A DNA stretch of 64,000 nt from Symsagittifera roscoffensis (taxonomy: Eukaryota > Xenacoelomorpha > Acoela > Convolutidae), in contig NC_087070.1 of the NCBI RefSeq assembly GCF_963678635.1, positions 33,185,955 to 33,249,954 on the forward strand, read 5' to 3'. Every line of letters begins with the position of its first letter. The stretch's first letter is position 1. The notes under the pieces are model-generated. The model was not told where the DNA came from. It worked only from the letters and a program-made list of their open reading frames with translations, and searched no databases. A program made the translations under genes and the position numbers. This document shows, piece after piece, positions 12,425-25,762 of this stretch.

Positions 12425-13450
12425 TATTCCAAACTAGTTAATATGGTTCGGAATCTTGTTAATGAGAAGCTGGATCATGTCTTTGAAATTTTTTTTTTGC
12501 GCAGCAAAAATCAACATTGACTTAGGATATGTGTTATTTATTATATAAACCGATGAAAATTGTTTTTTTCTACGCTCATGAAAACAACACAACCCTTTCA
12601 AAATAAATGCAGCTTTGTAAAAATCACACTTGACGACCTTAAAAAACAAGGTCAATTAGCAAAATATCATCGAATTTTGTACACAAAAAAGACGAAATAA
12701 AAAAATCACAGTTTAAATTGATCACTATTGTGACCATTCACGCCTCTTATCCAAAATGTTACGACGGGATGTCCGGATTCAATGATTAACAAACCAATTC
12801 TAAGAAACTATCAAGCAAACTGTTTGATATCGGATGAACACACAAAACGAACAAATAATGACAGTTTGCGTTTGATTCGCACGCTTACCTTTTCAAATGT
12901 TTCCGATGGCTAACATGCAAAACAATTTTCTACTATGCAGACCATTTCAACAAACATCGTTGCATAGATGAAGAAAAATAAGTTTCTCAAGAATGATTAC
13001 AGTTTATGTGAGTGGTAAGTTGAAAAAGTGGATGGGTTCAATTTTGAGTATACCATTGAACAAACTTTAACCAAAATGTTTGTTCGCCATTTTTGAATTC
13101 GAATCTACTTGCGCGCCATCCAAACAACTCAAATCGACAGATTGAATAACCTGGATTGGGATGTATGAACCCTTAACAGAGTCGAAATCATCCAATTTTT
13201 TGACAAACCCCTTTTTGTGTGACAAATATCCTCAAATCCTAATTTTCATTTTTGTGGCTTTTCGTTTTTGTAGGTGGAAAAAAAATCCAGCAGAATTTTC
13301 TCGAAATTGAAAAAAAACATCAAAAAGCGACTACATACAAATTTAGGTATATTTAACGAGCGAGGCACCTTCAATAAATGAGAATCAAAAGAATGCAATG
13401 AGTATGAGGAAGAAGCAATTGCGTCCATTCATTTTCTCAGGATTCAAAAA
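12425..13450. other. Non-coding spacer before the polymerase remnant
   Basis: No frame on either strand reads convincingly here. The stretch is AT-rich, less repetitive than its neighbours, and contains a TTTTTGTAGGTGG acceptor-like site near 13,272 shortly upstream of the polymerase remnant. I recognise no repeat family and no RNA gene. Confidence 0.5.
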
Positions 13451-13456
13451 AATCAA

Positions 13457-15917
13457 TTGATTGATTGGATGCAATATCTAGAGAGATATACCAATACTCT
13501 ATCATTATTTGAATGGAAAAAAATCCGGTCCGAAATAAGCATCATGAAATCATATCTCATTCACTACCTAGTCAAGGAAATAGAAACTGAATATCTCTTT
13601 ATTGAGAAAGCAAACGAAATTGTTTTCTGCAAATTTGGAGACATTCAGCTTCTGCAAATAATTTAGTTTCTGGGTGGAGCTACTACTTTAGACTTTTTCT
13701 AAAACATTACAAGGCCAGTGAGATGAAAAAAAAAAGAAGAGGTATTTTTCATATCAGTGGCTTGATACTTCTGACAAGCTCCATCAACAATACTTACCGT
13801 TGTATGATGATTTTCGCGGTAACATGAAGAACAGCAATCCTCAGGATAAAAACTCTGACAGTTTTCAGAAGTTTCTCAATACTGGGTTAACTGAAGAGCA
13901 AGTAATGAAAAAATTCGAGCTTGAAACCCAAACCATTCACGGTACTGGAAAACTACGACTACATGAACCCTAACAGGGAACAGGAAAAAATGACTTCAAT
14001 TCGCGACTTTATACAGTGTGATAATAACAAAGATGTTGTTCGCTTCCTTGAAGCTATGCAGATAAAGTGATTGAACTTTATCCTGACAAAGGGTTATGCA
14101 TCTTAAAACTCGGTTGCACACTACCAAATCTAACGAATACATGTCTACAAAATCATCTGAATACAAGTTTTACCCATTGTTCCCGAGTGAATAGTGTTTT
14201 GCTTGAAACAAAACGGGAAGATATGAGTGTGGGTCACTCAACTGTTTTCGCAAAAAAGCAGTAGCAATTGCGAAATTTATTCCAAAATTGAACAGTTTTT
14301 GTAAATCAACCGCTTAGGTTTATGCCAGTGAGCTCTCTCCCTTCTTTTATATGTGTCAGGATAAACCCACAGGCTTGTATACGAGATGGGACTTCAGTGA
14401 AGAAACACAAAACTCAAGGCAAGCGAAGTCGAGTTTGTATATTTCAAGTTATGGTCATGTTTCGTTTTCAAGCAACCAGACCTGAATGAAAAATTGAAAG
14501 CTACATCACTATAGGAAAACAGAAAAAAAATACTGCTCAGTTTTGTGGGTTATTGAAACCAGTGTAAGTGTGTTTCCGAGGCAATGGGATAATATGCAGA
14601 AGCTAGACCTAGCCTTACTGATGCCGGTACCAAACGAGGAATCAAACGACGAGCTTCGAAAAGATTACATTCGAGAAAAAGACTACTCGATAGAAGAAAT
14701 GTTGGTGGGATTAGGTTAAAAACAGCGCAGACGTGGAAAATCACAATCGAACTCTTTTAAACGACCTTTTTATTCTAATTCGCTATTGCAAAAGATTAGA
14801 GATGAATCAATTTTCTGCTATGACCAAGGTGAACAATTTTTCCAGATGAGTAAAAGCAAAAATTTCCAATTTTCCGCCTAGTTTCAAAAAAATCAATGGT
14901 AACAGAAATGATATTCGGGAAAATTTAAAGACATAATCGTAAGCGGATAAATGTTGATATCGAGTTTCAATTCAAGCAATGACACGCTTTTTACTCCACT
15001 TTTCAACTTCTATTGGGATCTTGGGTTGCAGTGTACAAAAGTTAATCGAATTTTGCAAAGCACATTGCAAAAATTGTCAACAGTTTCGTTCAATCTGTTG
15101 TTGATGCTAGGCGTGCTGGTGAAGGAAATCTCTTAATTAGCGTGGTACCCAAAACAATGAAACTGCTAGGAAAAAGTTTTTATGTCTACCAAACAACGGA
15201 TAGATCAAAACATGACGAAACTTCTTGGTGGCGAAAAATATTTAGAGCTACAAATAACCAGCTCATTAAGAAAACCAAAGTTTTAGCTATAATTGTTTGA
15301 AGTGAGGCTTGTTAAATCTACTATTATGCATTCTGATCTAATTACAATAGGATTCTTTATACTACATTTAGCCAAGTTGAGATTGTTGGAGCTTTTTTAA
15401 ATTTTCTTGATAACATTCAGGAAGTCAAAAAAATTGAAGAGTCTGAAACTGGTATTATTTCTCTTTATTTGGCTTTAGCAGAGAAGATTCAGAGGGTTGC
15501 ATCCATCCCATCAAGCATGCTAGGTTGCTTGAAATGATAATCACGGACTGTCGGGATGATTTTAGAGCAAATGGAAAAAAATTTCCCCGTACTTGCTGCT
15601 CTAAACAAAAGAAACATGGCAAGAGAGAACCACGATTGTTCAAGGAGGAATTCAGATGCACGATAGTAACAGTCAGATGTATAAGTTTGGCAGCAATGGA
15701 CTGAACAAACGCGCATTAGAAGATTCCGGATATGGCCCGAGGGCAAAGCATCGAAAAGTACTAGATGAGGCCGTGAATTTGATGTCAAAAAAGAGGATTC
15801 AAAACGATTAACCATGCAGTTGCATTTTCTGAATGAAGCAAAAAAGGACTGAACTATTTTCACCCTTAACGGGAAGTTGAATTTGATGGAATACAAATTA
15901 AATTTAAATATTTGTAG
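13457..15917 (+). pseudogene. Decayed family B DNA polymerase (DNA_pol_B_2-like, virus/linear-plasmid/Polinton type)
   Basis: Joining short frames by eye gives about 800 codons of a family B DNA polymerase of the protein-primed group found in mobile elements and viruses. Ordered landmarks are FGDIQLLQII (13,634), FLGGATTLDFF after an in-frame TAG (13,667), QWLDTSDKL (13,755), NYDYMNPNREQEKMTSIRDF (13,951), DKGLCILKLGCTLPNLTN (from about 14,085), DKPTGLYTRWDF (about 14,360), DELRKDYIREKDY (14,648), LFTPLFNFYWDLGLQCTKV (about 14,987), MKLLGKSFYVYQ (15,157), KQKKHGKREPRLFKEEFRC (about 15,605) and LNKRALEDSGYGPRAKHRKV (about 15,700). Motif A has lost its Asp (VYASELSP at about 14,318), motif B reads YV where YG is expected, and the DTDS motif C is replaced by ETGIIS (about 15,448). 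With many stops and frameshifts it cannot make a working enzyme. I recognise the family from memory of its conserved blocks; the exact parent element is uncertain. Confidence 0.8.
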
Positions 15918-17030
15918 GAGATCTATAGTTAACTATGTTCGAATTTGTAAATTAACACATTTTCTCTGCAATTAATTTTTTTTCAATAGCTTTTCAAACG
16001 CTGCGTTTGGGTTAATAATCAAGTTTTTATCAAGAAGAGGTTAAAATCTTGAACATTGCTGTAGCGCAAAATCGGGCCCCAAATTTTTTTTGAAAACCAG
16101 TTTTTTTTCGAAAGTTACTATTTTACCATCTGAAACTCTGAAACCTATAACCTATCTTAAAACATTGGAAATTTATTCCATATATTATTACATAGACCGG
16201 ATAGACTCTGTAGCCTATCTTAATACATGGATGTCTTAACAATTTTTTTTGGCGAAAATTCTCTCAAACTTAAAAAAAACATAGCGTTTTGTTCGAACCA
16301 CTTGCCTGCTTTGGGTATATTTCTATTCACAATGGGAAAATTTGTTTCAAAATCGAAAACTTTTCCGAAAAGCTATTGTGCACTTTTGGGCTATTGTGGT
16401 TAATTTTTGTTCAAAATGGAGTTGTCAATTTTGTCAATATGCGTTTGTGACTTTTTTCTGATTTAGTGGCTGAAGAAAGCAGAGGTTTTTCTAAGCAGCT
16501 GAAAAAGTAAAAATAAAGTATTTTAAGTTTCAATATTTTATCCTAGCCTTATTTAATCGCCCTTTCTGATTGAAACATCTGTTGGCTTTAGGTGTATGTG
16601 CATTAATTCCTACAGCGATAGCGACTGATAGTATTTGCAAAATGAAGAAAAATGTAAGTTTCGGTTTTCATCATTTAATAATGAAAAACAATCTTCTTAG
16701 AAGCAAATTTCTATGTAAAATGTGGTAAAATAAGTTTATTTAGTTGAAGTTCCTCAAAAATTCAAAACTAACCATTTAAATTGCAAGAAGCCCAGTATGC
16801 TTCTACAGAAGAGCCAATTACTATACAAATATAAGAGATGGTACAATTTTTTAAAAAATGGAATGAAAAAAAAATTTTTGATGGCAAAGTAGAGGAAGAG
16901 CTGCTCCTCCAAAATAAGTCAAAGGAAAACCGGTAGGCCTATATGGAAACACTAAACTAAAAAAAAACTATTTTTCTCAAGCCTTTTACACAGGGCGGCG
17001 TTAAAAATTAACTCATCAACCTGTATAATA
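15918..17030. other. AT-rich spacer
   Basis: No gene, no recognisable repeat. A loosely repeated pair near 16,140-16,230 (AACCTATCTTAA and GCCTATCTTAA, each followed by similar text) hints at a small local duplication. Confidence 0.4.
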
Positions 17031-17034
17031 ATCA

Positions 17035-17310
17035 AGTCGTTTAAAAACTGAGAAGTAGTGATCATAAAAAATGCTCATGATAAAACCAGTAGTAACTGAA
17101 ATCATCAACTAATAATCATAACCATAAAAAACATAATGATCATGAAAGTTTTTACTCAAAATGAAAAGACAATGACCATCATAAAAAGTACGACACTCAT
17201 TATGATCAAAATCATAATAACCATCATCATAAACCAGGATAAGATTAATCAGTATTCAAATGAATTTTATATAAAAAACTTATTAATGATTAATCATAAT
17301 AAAACATGAT
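17035..17310. repeat. Degenerate ATCATAA-type low-complexity tract
   Basis: The stretch is built from imperfect repeats of ATCATAA, ATCATGA and ACCATCAT with many interruptions, on a strongly AT-biased background. It looks like an old microsatellite that has drifted. It separates the polymerase remnant from the gag region and has no coding content. Confidence 0.6.
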
Positions 17311-19925
17311 GGTATCTGCGTTGATTTCGCAAAAATTCTCTGGTGTTGTTTCTGCAGTAATGATTTGGTACCCAGGGCTAAAAACACAGATAGAAAGCAG
17401 TTGACCGAATTGAGATATTAGTATTTGCAAAAAAATTTAAGAAATTCAACTTAAACAATTGAACCTCCTCTAATCTTTGTTCCGATTGATAAACTTTTTT
17501 TCAATTAGCATGTCGAACAATTAGCATATCGACTTTTTTTGTCAAAGCTTTTTTCACTTCTTGTCTTGTAGCCTTTCTGGTTTTGCACAAAAAGCAAAAG
17601 ACACTTTCTAGACAAGTTTTTGCTGATTTTCTTAATCGAACGTTTCTAGAGAGCGAGGAACAATTACACCTGGGATGCATTTTGTTTCAAACCAATTTGA
17701 GATAGATAGCATGATTTAACGTTGAGTTTTTGGATCGTCAAACGAATGCGTTTGTCATGAGCTTAAATGCGTTTTGTTTGTCCTTGATTTCATGTTGGTG
17801 GTTTTGCGCAAAAACATTCGGTGAACACTAACAACCTAAATGAGGCAAATCTAATTTTAAAAAACTCTCCAAAAACTCACTCCAGAGTTAATTTCCAAAC
17901 TTCTTTCATTATTTATGGAACCAGTTATAAACTAGTATTCATAAACCGATTATTTTTATGATAAAACTTTCCCTATAAATAATACTAACTAACCAATCAT
18001 ATTAAACACTAACACTGGCATTTATGTGTAGCGCTGAAACGATTTGTAGTTTCAGCACCAGAACATTTTGAATAAGTCTTAGACTACAGTTGTTCTCCTT
18101 TTGGACAAGCTCCAAACCTAACTCGCCAGTGTACACTAGATCTATTGAGACTAGGAGATATAAGAGTAACATTAAGATTGGTATCAGACTAAGAACTTGC
18201 ACGAATCTGTCCGGCGGAAAATTAAATAGAGTGACAAACAGACGTGTTCCTTATCTGAAATTACTCTATAAGAAAGCTACCTCTGGCTTTTAACTCATCC
18301 GGTGCGACCAAAAGTCTCGAAAAAAATTAACTAACTTAGATTCAGTAATTTAAAATGATAAGATTGACAAAAACTGCAAAAAGGCAAAATGTTAGATGGA
18401 ATAGGCAATTTATTAGAAATGTGTCTTCGTCTCAATAAATCTACGCAAATATTTCAAACAATACGAGAAAACCAGTTATTAAACGAAGGACTAGATCACG
18501 AAGTGAATATCGATTGAAGAAAGGAACGAGGTACTAAATTATAGTATGGCGCAAATCGCTAAAAAAGTATGTCGTCAATATCCTCTATGCAGTAATTTTA
18601 AATTTTCTTTTATTGACATGAATTTTTTTTTTAAAATAGATTAAATTCTTCAAAAACCTTCTTGGTGCTTTATAGCCATATTACATAACAAAATTAACGA
18701 CTGATAAAAAGATACACAAGTCGTTCCTTTCATCAAAAACTGCAGTAGATTAAATTTGAAAACTTTTGTAATATCACAAATTTAATGAACAAAAAAATTA
18801 TTTGGTGGAAAATTTAAAGTTATATTTCTTTGATTTAAAAAGTTTCCTGCTTCTCAAGAAACTACGTTTTTTTTCATCCTCGCGTCATCGCCTAAAACAT
18901 AACAAATATTACTCAAAAACTAATATCATTCAAAATTTCAAGACCAAAAACAATTTTTAAGTCATAACTGTTCATTAACTTAAACCTTCTTTTTTTAAAA
19001 ACAAATATCAAGGCCTATCCTTGCCTTTTCATAGTTTAAACTTTCTTTAAAACCGATCATCATTGTTTTCCCTGGATCTTTAAATCTAACCCAAATTGAA
19101 AGTTTTGTTTCACTAAAATTATTTGATCATCAACCATTGATCATCACTCTTGGATCCATCAGAACAACTTTGTTTTCCCCACCTCATAGAGAGTTTTTAA
19201 CGACCACCTCATACGAGATTCAAACTCCAACCCTTAACAAAAACCCAAGTCTAATTGAATTTTTTAGAAAAACCATTAAAGTTAAGATACGCAAAAAAGA
19301 GCTTCGATTACACAGCCTTCTCTTGAGCCCTTCTTCTTAGCTGACCCGGGCTTAAATCATTAAAAAAAGAGTTAGCTATAAAATAGTATCTAACGATATA
19401 CTTGTGTTATAATTATTCCTGATCCTTGTGAATTGATTTACTAATCTCCAGCCCTTGATCACAAATCAAACGTCTAAGAACGATTAAGTAAGTTTTCCTT
19501 TCAGTAAAACGTAGTCACGAGGAAGGAGGAAGTGAAAATGATTCTAAGAAAGCGACATACTCTCTCTCTCTCTCTCCAACCGTCAACCTCAAAAGTTTAT
19601 GCCCTAAAAGAAAATAACTGCACAAAAAAATTGTTAGAACTTTTAGTTTAAAAAATTAAAGTCTACCCTTTGAAACTTGCATTCATCATCCTAAGCCTTA
19701 TGTCAAGAGATAACTTAGACAGTAAACAAACAAAAATACTCCACAATTATTTAATTAAAAACAAAAAATACGATCTTGTAATTACACAAAAAAAAAAACA
19801 ATAGGAAATATTAGATCTAAAAAACAAACAAGGAAAAAGACAATCATGGTAAAATAAAAACAATTATTAAACAAAAGTTTTCAAAAACACGTAACGCAGT
19901 TTCGGAATGAGACTCAAAAACGAAA
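17311..19925. other. AT-rich spacer upstream of the gag remnant
   Basis: No gene could be supported. The frames at 18,090-18,293 and 19,137-19,340 are isolated and overlap open frames on the other strand. A (TC)8 microsatellite lies at 19,561-19,576. Coding-like text related to the gag remnant may begin before 19,926, but stops are too frequent to set a start. I saw no primer-binding site or long terminal repeat. Confidence 0.4.
19561..19576. repeat. (TC)8 microsatellite
   Basis: Eight uninterrupted TC dinucleotides in a purine-rich setting, directly visible. Confidence 0.95.
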
Positions 19926-22628
19926 CAAGAACTTCAGGACCTTAAAGATTCGATAGATAAAAACAACCCAATAGGCGAAAAGAATAAGTTTTCTGACATA
20001 GAATCCACATCAACATCATCAATAAAAGGTAAAAGCACAATTGAAAATCATCAAATCCTTAACCGGTACGACTATACAATTGGATTCAGCCAAGACGACA
20101 CATTGAAACATACTCATTAACAGTACTGAGGTACAAAAGTTGATTCAAAACGACAAAAATTTTCAATACTTACTGTGTTATCCATCCACAAACAGATCAT
20201 GCTCGGGGACAAAAACAATTTTGTCAAAATTTAATTGCAAGTTGATTCGAAAAAAGAAAAAGTCCATGCACATGGAAACTTCCCAAAGTAGGAATCAAAA
20301 GAACAATACTTGAAGACATAAAAAAGGCATCTGTAAAATCACTTCATATTATGGAGTATTCACTAAGGAAACCTTACCGTCACAACCAAATCATACAACG
20401 CATCCTAAGCAAACAGATGGCACATCCCTACAGTTCTCGAACATTTTTACAGAAAACAAACAAATTATACAACATCCAATTTCCCAAAGAGCAAAAATAA
20501 TTTTTGGAAGCGATGGTTTCTCTATTATTTATAATTATCTATTTATAATTATTTATAGCTATTTATCTAGATTTCATTTCAACATCAGGAAAAAGTTTGA
20601 CCACAAAACTCAGACGATGAAATTATACTAGCAAAACAAACAGAATATGCTTGGGACCGTGAATGGTCTCATCCCTTATTTATTAATATAAGCATTGATA
20701 TTTGCACTGCAGCAAATGCAATTGTTTCTGTACACAAAGATTATGTGAGTGTTACTCGCTTCACTATTGATGCAACACCTTTGAATTATACACAAAGTTT
20801 AACAATAGAACAGGAAATAATCGTTTAAATTCAACACCTATCAACACACAAGAAGCAGTTAATGGAACTAAAAGTCTTACACCACAAGATTTTAAAACCC
20901 CATCATATTTTATGAATGAGAAAATAGTTGAAAAAATGCCTACAACAACACAACAGAGCGTTTCTCCTATTCATCCCACACTTACGATACCACATAATAC
21001 AAATACTCCATTCCCACAAACAGCTATACAATCAACTGTAAAACCATCTGTTGTTTAAAACATTCACCAATGGATTACCAAACACATAGACTAATAACCA
21101 AAACAAAATCATCATCTAAACAAAAGCCTCCAAACAGAAACATTTCTCGAAAACAAAATTACGATACTTTTTGCAAATAAAACATAAGTAGACGAATAGC
21201 AAAGCCCTCGTCGACACAATATCAAAATCAATCACAAGATCAAAATTACAATAGACAGATACCACAACAAGCCCCCAATCACTCTTCTACTATTACCAAC
21301 AACAAACTACATCAGACAGTAGTGAAAACTATCCATTTTTTAAAATAAAACTAAAATACAACAAACAAAAATTCCCAAGATTCCCTTTTTTCAGAAGCTG
21401 AAGATTATTTCAATCATTACCAACATCATAAAAAAAATCCACGAAATAACAACTAGAATATTGATTAATTAGATTTTATTTACCAACCAGATTTTTTTGA
21501 ACCATAAATGCAGTGTGAACAAACCCGACAAACAAGACAATCTTTCCCTCAAAAACAAAGTTAAGCATCATTTAATAAAAGTTTACAATCATAAAACCCT
21601 ATAAATACGCAATGTTATCAACACAATCAAAAGCAAAATGAAATTCAATCACCTATTTACAACAACCTGAAATTACAAAGACCCAACCTAAAAAATTTTC
21701 ACAGATACCAAACGTAGCAAATCACTACAAATGACATTGAATCCATACCTTCTGGTAGGATAATCCATATCTTCAGATAAACCACTCATGGTATACACGA
21801 TAACAAATCCTGAATACTCAGTAGAAGCTTATCTAATTGCAGTCACAGCATTTTTAACTTAAAATATAGGTCCAAAACCAGTAAATACACTACTCACAAA
21901 TGGATACATAGAAGTACAGCTTTAGTTCAAACCACACTTGATGGTGCAGCTAAAAATGGCATTCAGTTTTACATTTAGACATTAAATCAAATTGGAAAAA
22001 ATTCACATGAAAATTTTCAAAAAGTTCGACTCTGAAAGAAATAGACAACACCAAAGAGTCCTATGTAAAAATATCCGTAGACTCCCCAACGAGACAATAT
22101 AGCAACTCGCAGTAAGAATTGAAGTTTTAGTATAAAAATCATACACTACAAAGTTTTGAAAATAACTGAAGTTTTAATGATGAATCTAACACCACAATTA
22201 CAATTAATTGCAAAAAAGTGCACCATGTCCATCATTGATTCGGGAACCTGACATAGATTTTTGAAAATTGTAGTAGACCAATTACAACAAGCTGGAATCA
22301 CTATGAAGTTAAAAGAAAAAGGAAAATTAAAATTACAATATGTAAACTTTATCCAGACATTAACTTCACTAATTAACAATAATTCGCGCCTCTGATAATG
22401 AAATGGCAGAAAAATTAAACCAGATTTTAAAAATCTACCAAAACATTACCAAAACATGGAAAAAGATCCAAGTCTTCCAAAAAAAACTTTCAAAGAAACA
22501 ACAGCTTCAGAAAACTACTTCCAGACTTCTATAATAAATATAGACCAAATCACCTAACCGAAGTATATTTTTGTGGCGGAAGATTTCCCGACAGAAGAAA
22601 CTCACAAGACAGATATAGCTAATTTTTT
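19926..22628 (+). pseudogene. Decayed retrotransposon Gag, copy 1
   Basis: Reading across frameshifts gives an N-terminal heptad-like piece (QELQDLKDSIDKNNP near 19,926), a Ser/Thr-rich piece ending NRYDYTIGFSQDD, a conserved segment EYAWDREWSHPLFINISID (about 20,643), and a long Gln/Asn/Pro/Thr-rich middle (such as TPSYFMNEKIVEKMPTTTQQ, about 20,903). A capsid-like C-terminal part begins near 21,911 with STALVQTTLDGAAK, frame-shifted within the Lys run. The frame ends DRRNSQDRYS then TAG at about 22,620, just after a Cys-Gly-Gly that may be a ruined zinc knuckle. The capsid-like part resembles Retrotrans_gag domains of Ty3/Gypsy-type elements. No protease or reverse transcriptase follows: the minisatellite begins directly. 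The gag assignment rests mainly on copy 2, where the key stretch is unbroken. Confidence 0.6.
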
Positions 22629-22641
22629 ATAGATCGTCTAT

Positions 22642-22659
22642 AGATCTATATATAGATCT
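22642..22659. other. Perfect 18-nt palindrome after gag copy 1
   Basis: AGATCTATATATAGATCT is a perfect palindrome lying between the last gag codons and the first ~84-bp unit. It recurs at 25,763-25,780 after gag copy 2, as expected from the tandem duplication. It may mark the old boundary between the element and the array. Confidence 0.8.
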
Positions 22660-22663
22660 TTGT

Positions 22664-23098
22664 TATTTTTTTGTTGAACCTGGTTCTTTGCAGTTTTTCA
22701 AAAAACAACGGATTCTACATTTAGAAGTAGGTTGATTTTCCTGCTTAATGTGTTTTTTGAACCTGGTTCCTTGCAACATTTCTGAAAAAATTGATTCCAA
22801 GTTTGGAAAGAAGTTGTTTTCCTCATTTTGCTAGGTTTTTTTGAACATGATTTCTTACAGCATTGCGAAAAAAAGTTTCTTGTTTGGAAAGAGAATAAGT
22901 TTTTCTCGTTGTTTATGTCGGTTGCACCCAGTTACTCGAAGCATCTCAAAAGATGGATTCCTTTTTTTGAAATAGGTTGTATTTCTTACTTTGATATGTT
23001 TTTTTTTGCAAACCTGTTTCTTTGCAGCATTTAAATAAAAAAAGAATTCCATAATTTGAAATAGGTTAATTTTCTTACATTGTTAGTTTTCTTACTTA
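22664..23098. repeat. ~84-bp minisatellite, short array between gag copies
   Basis: Neighbouring units are marked by GAACCTG or GAACATG boxes at 22,676, 22,759 and 22,843 and AACCTG near 23,011, giving a period of 83-84 bp. Each unit has a T-rich stretch, GAACCTGATTTCTTGCAGC, an A-run with ACGGATTCCA, then GGAAATAGGTTGC and another T-rich stretch. About five units are present before gag copy 2 starts. Confidence 0.85.
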
Positions 23099-23102
23099 TT
23101 TG

Positions 23103-25742
23103 TCTGACATAGAATCCACATCACCATCATCAATAAAAAGTAAACGCACAATTAAGAATCATCAAGTTGTTAACCGGTACGACTATACAATTGGAATCAG
23201 CCAAGACGACACATTGAAACATACTCAATAACAGTACTAAGGTACAAAAATTGATTGAAAAGTACAAAAATTTTCAATACTTACTGTGTTAACCATCCAC
23301 AAACCGGTCATTCTCGGGGAAAAAAAAAACAATTTTGTCAAAACTTTTTGGCAAGTTGATTCGAAAAACGAACCAATCCATGCACATGGAAACTTCCCGA
23401 AGTAGGAATCAAAAGAACAATACTTGAAGACTATAAAAAGCATCTGTAAAATCACTTCATATTACGGAATATTCACTAATGAAACCTTACTGTCACAACC
23501 AAATCATACACTGCATCCTATGCAAACAGATGGCATATCTCTACAGTTCTCGAAAATTTTTACAGAAAACAAACAAAGTATACAACAACCAATTTCCCAA
23601 AGAGCAAAAAATAATCTTTGGAAGCGATGGTTTCTCTATTATTTATAATTATCTATTTATAGTTATTTATAGCTGTTTATCTAGATTTCATTTCAACATC
23701 AAGAAAAAAAAGTTGACCACAAAACTCAGAGGATGAAATTATACTAGAAAAACAAACAGAATATGCTTGGGACCGTGAATGGTCTCATCCCTTATTTATT
23801 AATATAAGCATTGATATTTGCACTGCAGCAATTGCAATTGTTTCTGTACACAAAGATTATGTAAGGGTTACTCGCTTCACTATTGATGCAACACCTTTGA
23901 ACTATACACAAAGTTTAACGATAGAACAGGAAATAACCGTTTAAATGCAACACCTATCAACGCACATGGAACAGTAAATGGAATTAAAAGTCTTACACCA
24001 CAAGATATTAAAACCCCATCATATTTTATAATTGAGAAAATAGTTGAAAAATTGCCTACAACAACACAGCAGAGCGTTTCTCCTATTCATCCCAACTTAC
24101 GATACCACATAATACAAATACTCCATTCCCACGAACAGCTATACAATCAACAGTAAAACCATCTGTTGTCCCAAAACAGTCACCAATGGATTACCAAATA
24201 TATAGACTAATAACCAAAACAAAATCATCAACTAAACAAAAGCCTCCAAACAGAAACATTTCTCGAAACCACAATTACGATTCTTTTTGCAAATAAAATA
24301 TAAGTAGACGAATAGCAAAGCCCTCGTCGACACGATATCAAAATCAATCACAAGATCAAAATTACGAAAAACAGATACCACAACAAGCCTCCAATCACCC
24401 TTCTACTATTACCAACAACAAACTACATCAGACAGTAGTGAAAACTATCCATTTTTTAAAATAAAACTAAAACTAACAACAAAAAAAAATTCCCAAGATT
24501 CCCTTTTTTCAGAAGCTGAAGATTACTTCAATCTTAGCAACATCATTAAAAAAATCCACGAAATAAAAACTAGAATATTGATAAATGAGATTTTATTTAC
24601 CAACCAGATTTTTTTGAACCATAAATGCAGTGTGAACAAACCCGACAAACAAGATAATCTTTCCCTCAAAAACAAATTTAAGCATCATTTAATAAAAGTT
24701 TACAATCTTAAAACCCTATAAAAATGCAATGTTATCAACACAATCAAAAGCAAAATGAAATTCAATCACCATACTATTTACAACAACCTGAAATTAGATA
24801 GACACAACCTAAAATTTTTTCACAGATACCAAACGCAGCAAATCACTACAAATGACAATGAATCCATACCTTCTGGTTGGATAATCCATATCTTCAGATA
24901 AACCACCCATGGTATACACGGGAACAAATCCTGAATACTCAGTAGAAGACCATCTAATTGCAGTTACAGCATTTTTATTTTAAAATATAGATCCAAAACC
25001 AGTAAATACACTACTCACAAATGGATACAAAGAAGTACAGCTTTAGTTCAAACCACACTTGATGGTGCAGCTAAAAAATGGCTTTCAGTTTTACATTTAG
25101 ACATTAAATCAAATTGGAAAAGATTCACATAAGAATTTTCAAAAGTTCGACTCTGAAAGAAATAGACAACACCAAAGAGTCCTATGTAACAATATCCGTA
25201 GACTCCCCAACGAGACAATATAGCAACTCGCAGTAAGAATTGAAGTTTTAGTACAAAAATCATACACTACAAAGTTTTGACAATAACTGAAGTTTTAATG
25301 ATGAATCTAACACCGCAATTACAACTAATTGCAAAAAAAGTGCATCATGTCCATCATTGATTCGGGAACCTGACATAGATTTTTGAAAACTAGTAGACCA
25401 ATTAGAACAAGCTGGAATCACTATGAAGTTAAAAAAAAATAGAAAAATTAAAATTACAATATGAAAACATTATCCAGACAACAACTTCACAATATAACAA
25501 TATTCGCGACTCTGATAATGAAATGGCAGAAAAAATAAACCAGATTTTAAATATCTACTAAAATATCACCAAAACATGGAAAAAGATCCAAGTCTACCAA
25601 AAAAAAACGTTCAAAGAAACAACCGCTTCAGACAACCAAGTCCAGACTTCTATAATAATTATAGACCAAATCACCTAACCGAAGTATATTTTTGTGGCGG
25701 AAGATTTCTCGACAGAAGAAACTCACAAGACAGATATAGCTA
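23103..25742 (+). pseudogene. Decayed retrotransposon Gag, copy 2
   Basis: Same order as copy 1. The clearest part is 25,031-25,132, reading STALVQTTLDGAAKKW then LSVLHLDIKSNWKRFT before a TAA. This has the Leu-x2-Ala-Ala-x2-Trp and later Trp-x2-Phe pattern of Retrotrans_gag domains. After a frameshift it continues KFDSERNRQHQRVLCNNIRR (25,143), a TAG at 25,221, ITEVLMMNLTPQLQLIAKK (25,283) and SLIREPDIDF then KLVDQLEQAGITMKL (about 25,357), all in the order expected for such capsid proteins. Upstream, EYAWDREWSHPLFINISID (about 23,758) sits in a frame open from about 23,720 to 23,943. At least three frameshifts and several stops separate the parts. It is a relic without visible pol or LTRs. 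Confidence 0.65.
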
Positions 25743-25762
25743 ATTTTTTATAAATCGTCTAT

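Noticed and set aside
19137-19340. 67-codon plus-strand frame
   Set aside because: Isolated, without a recognisable domain or conserved copy; the duplicated gag copy 2 does not include it.
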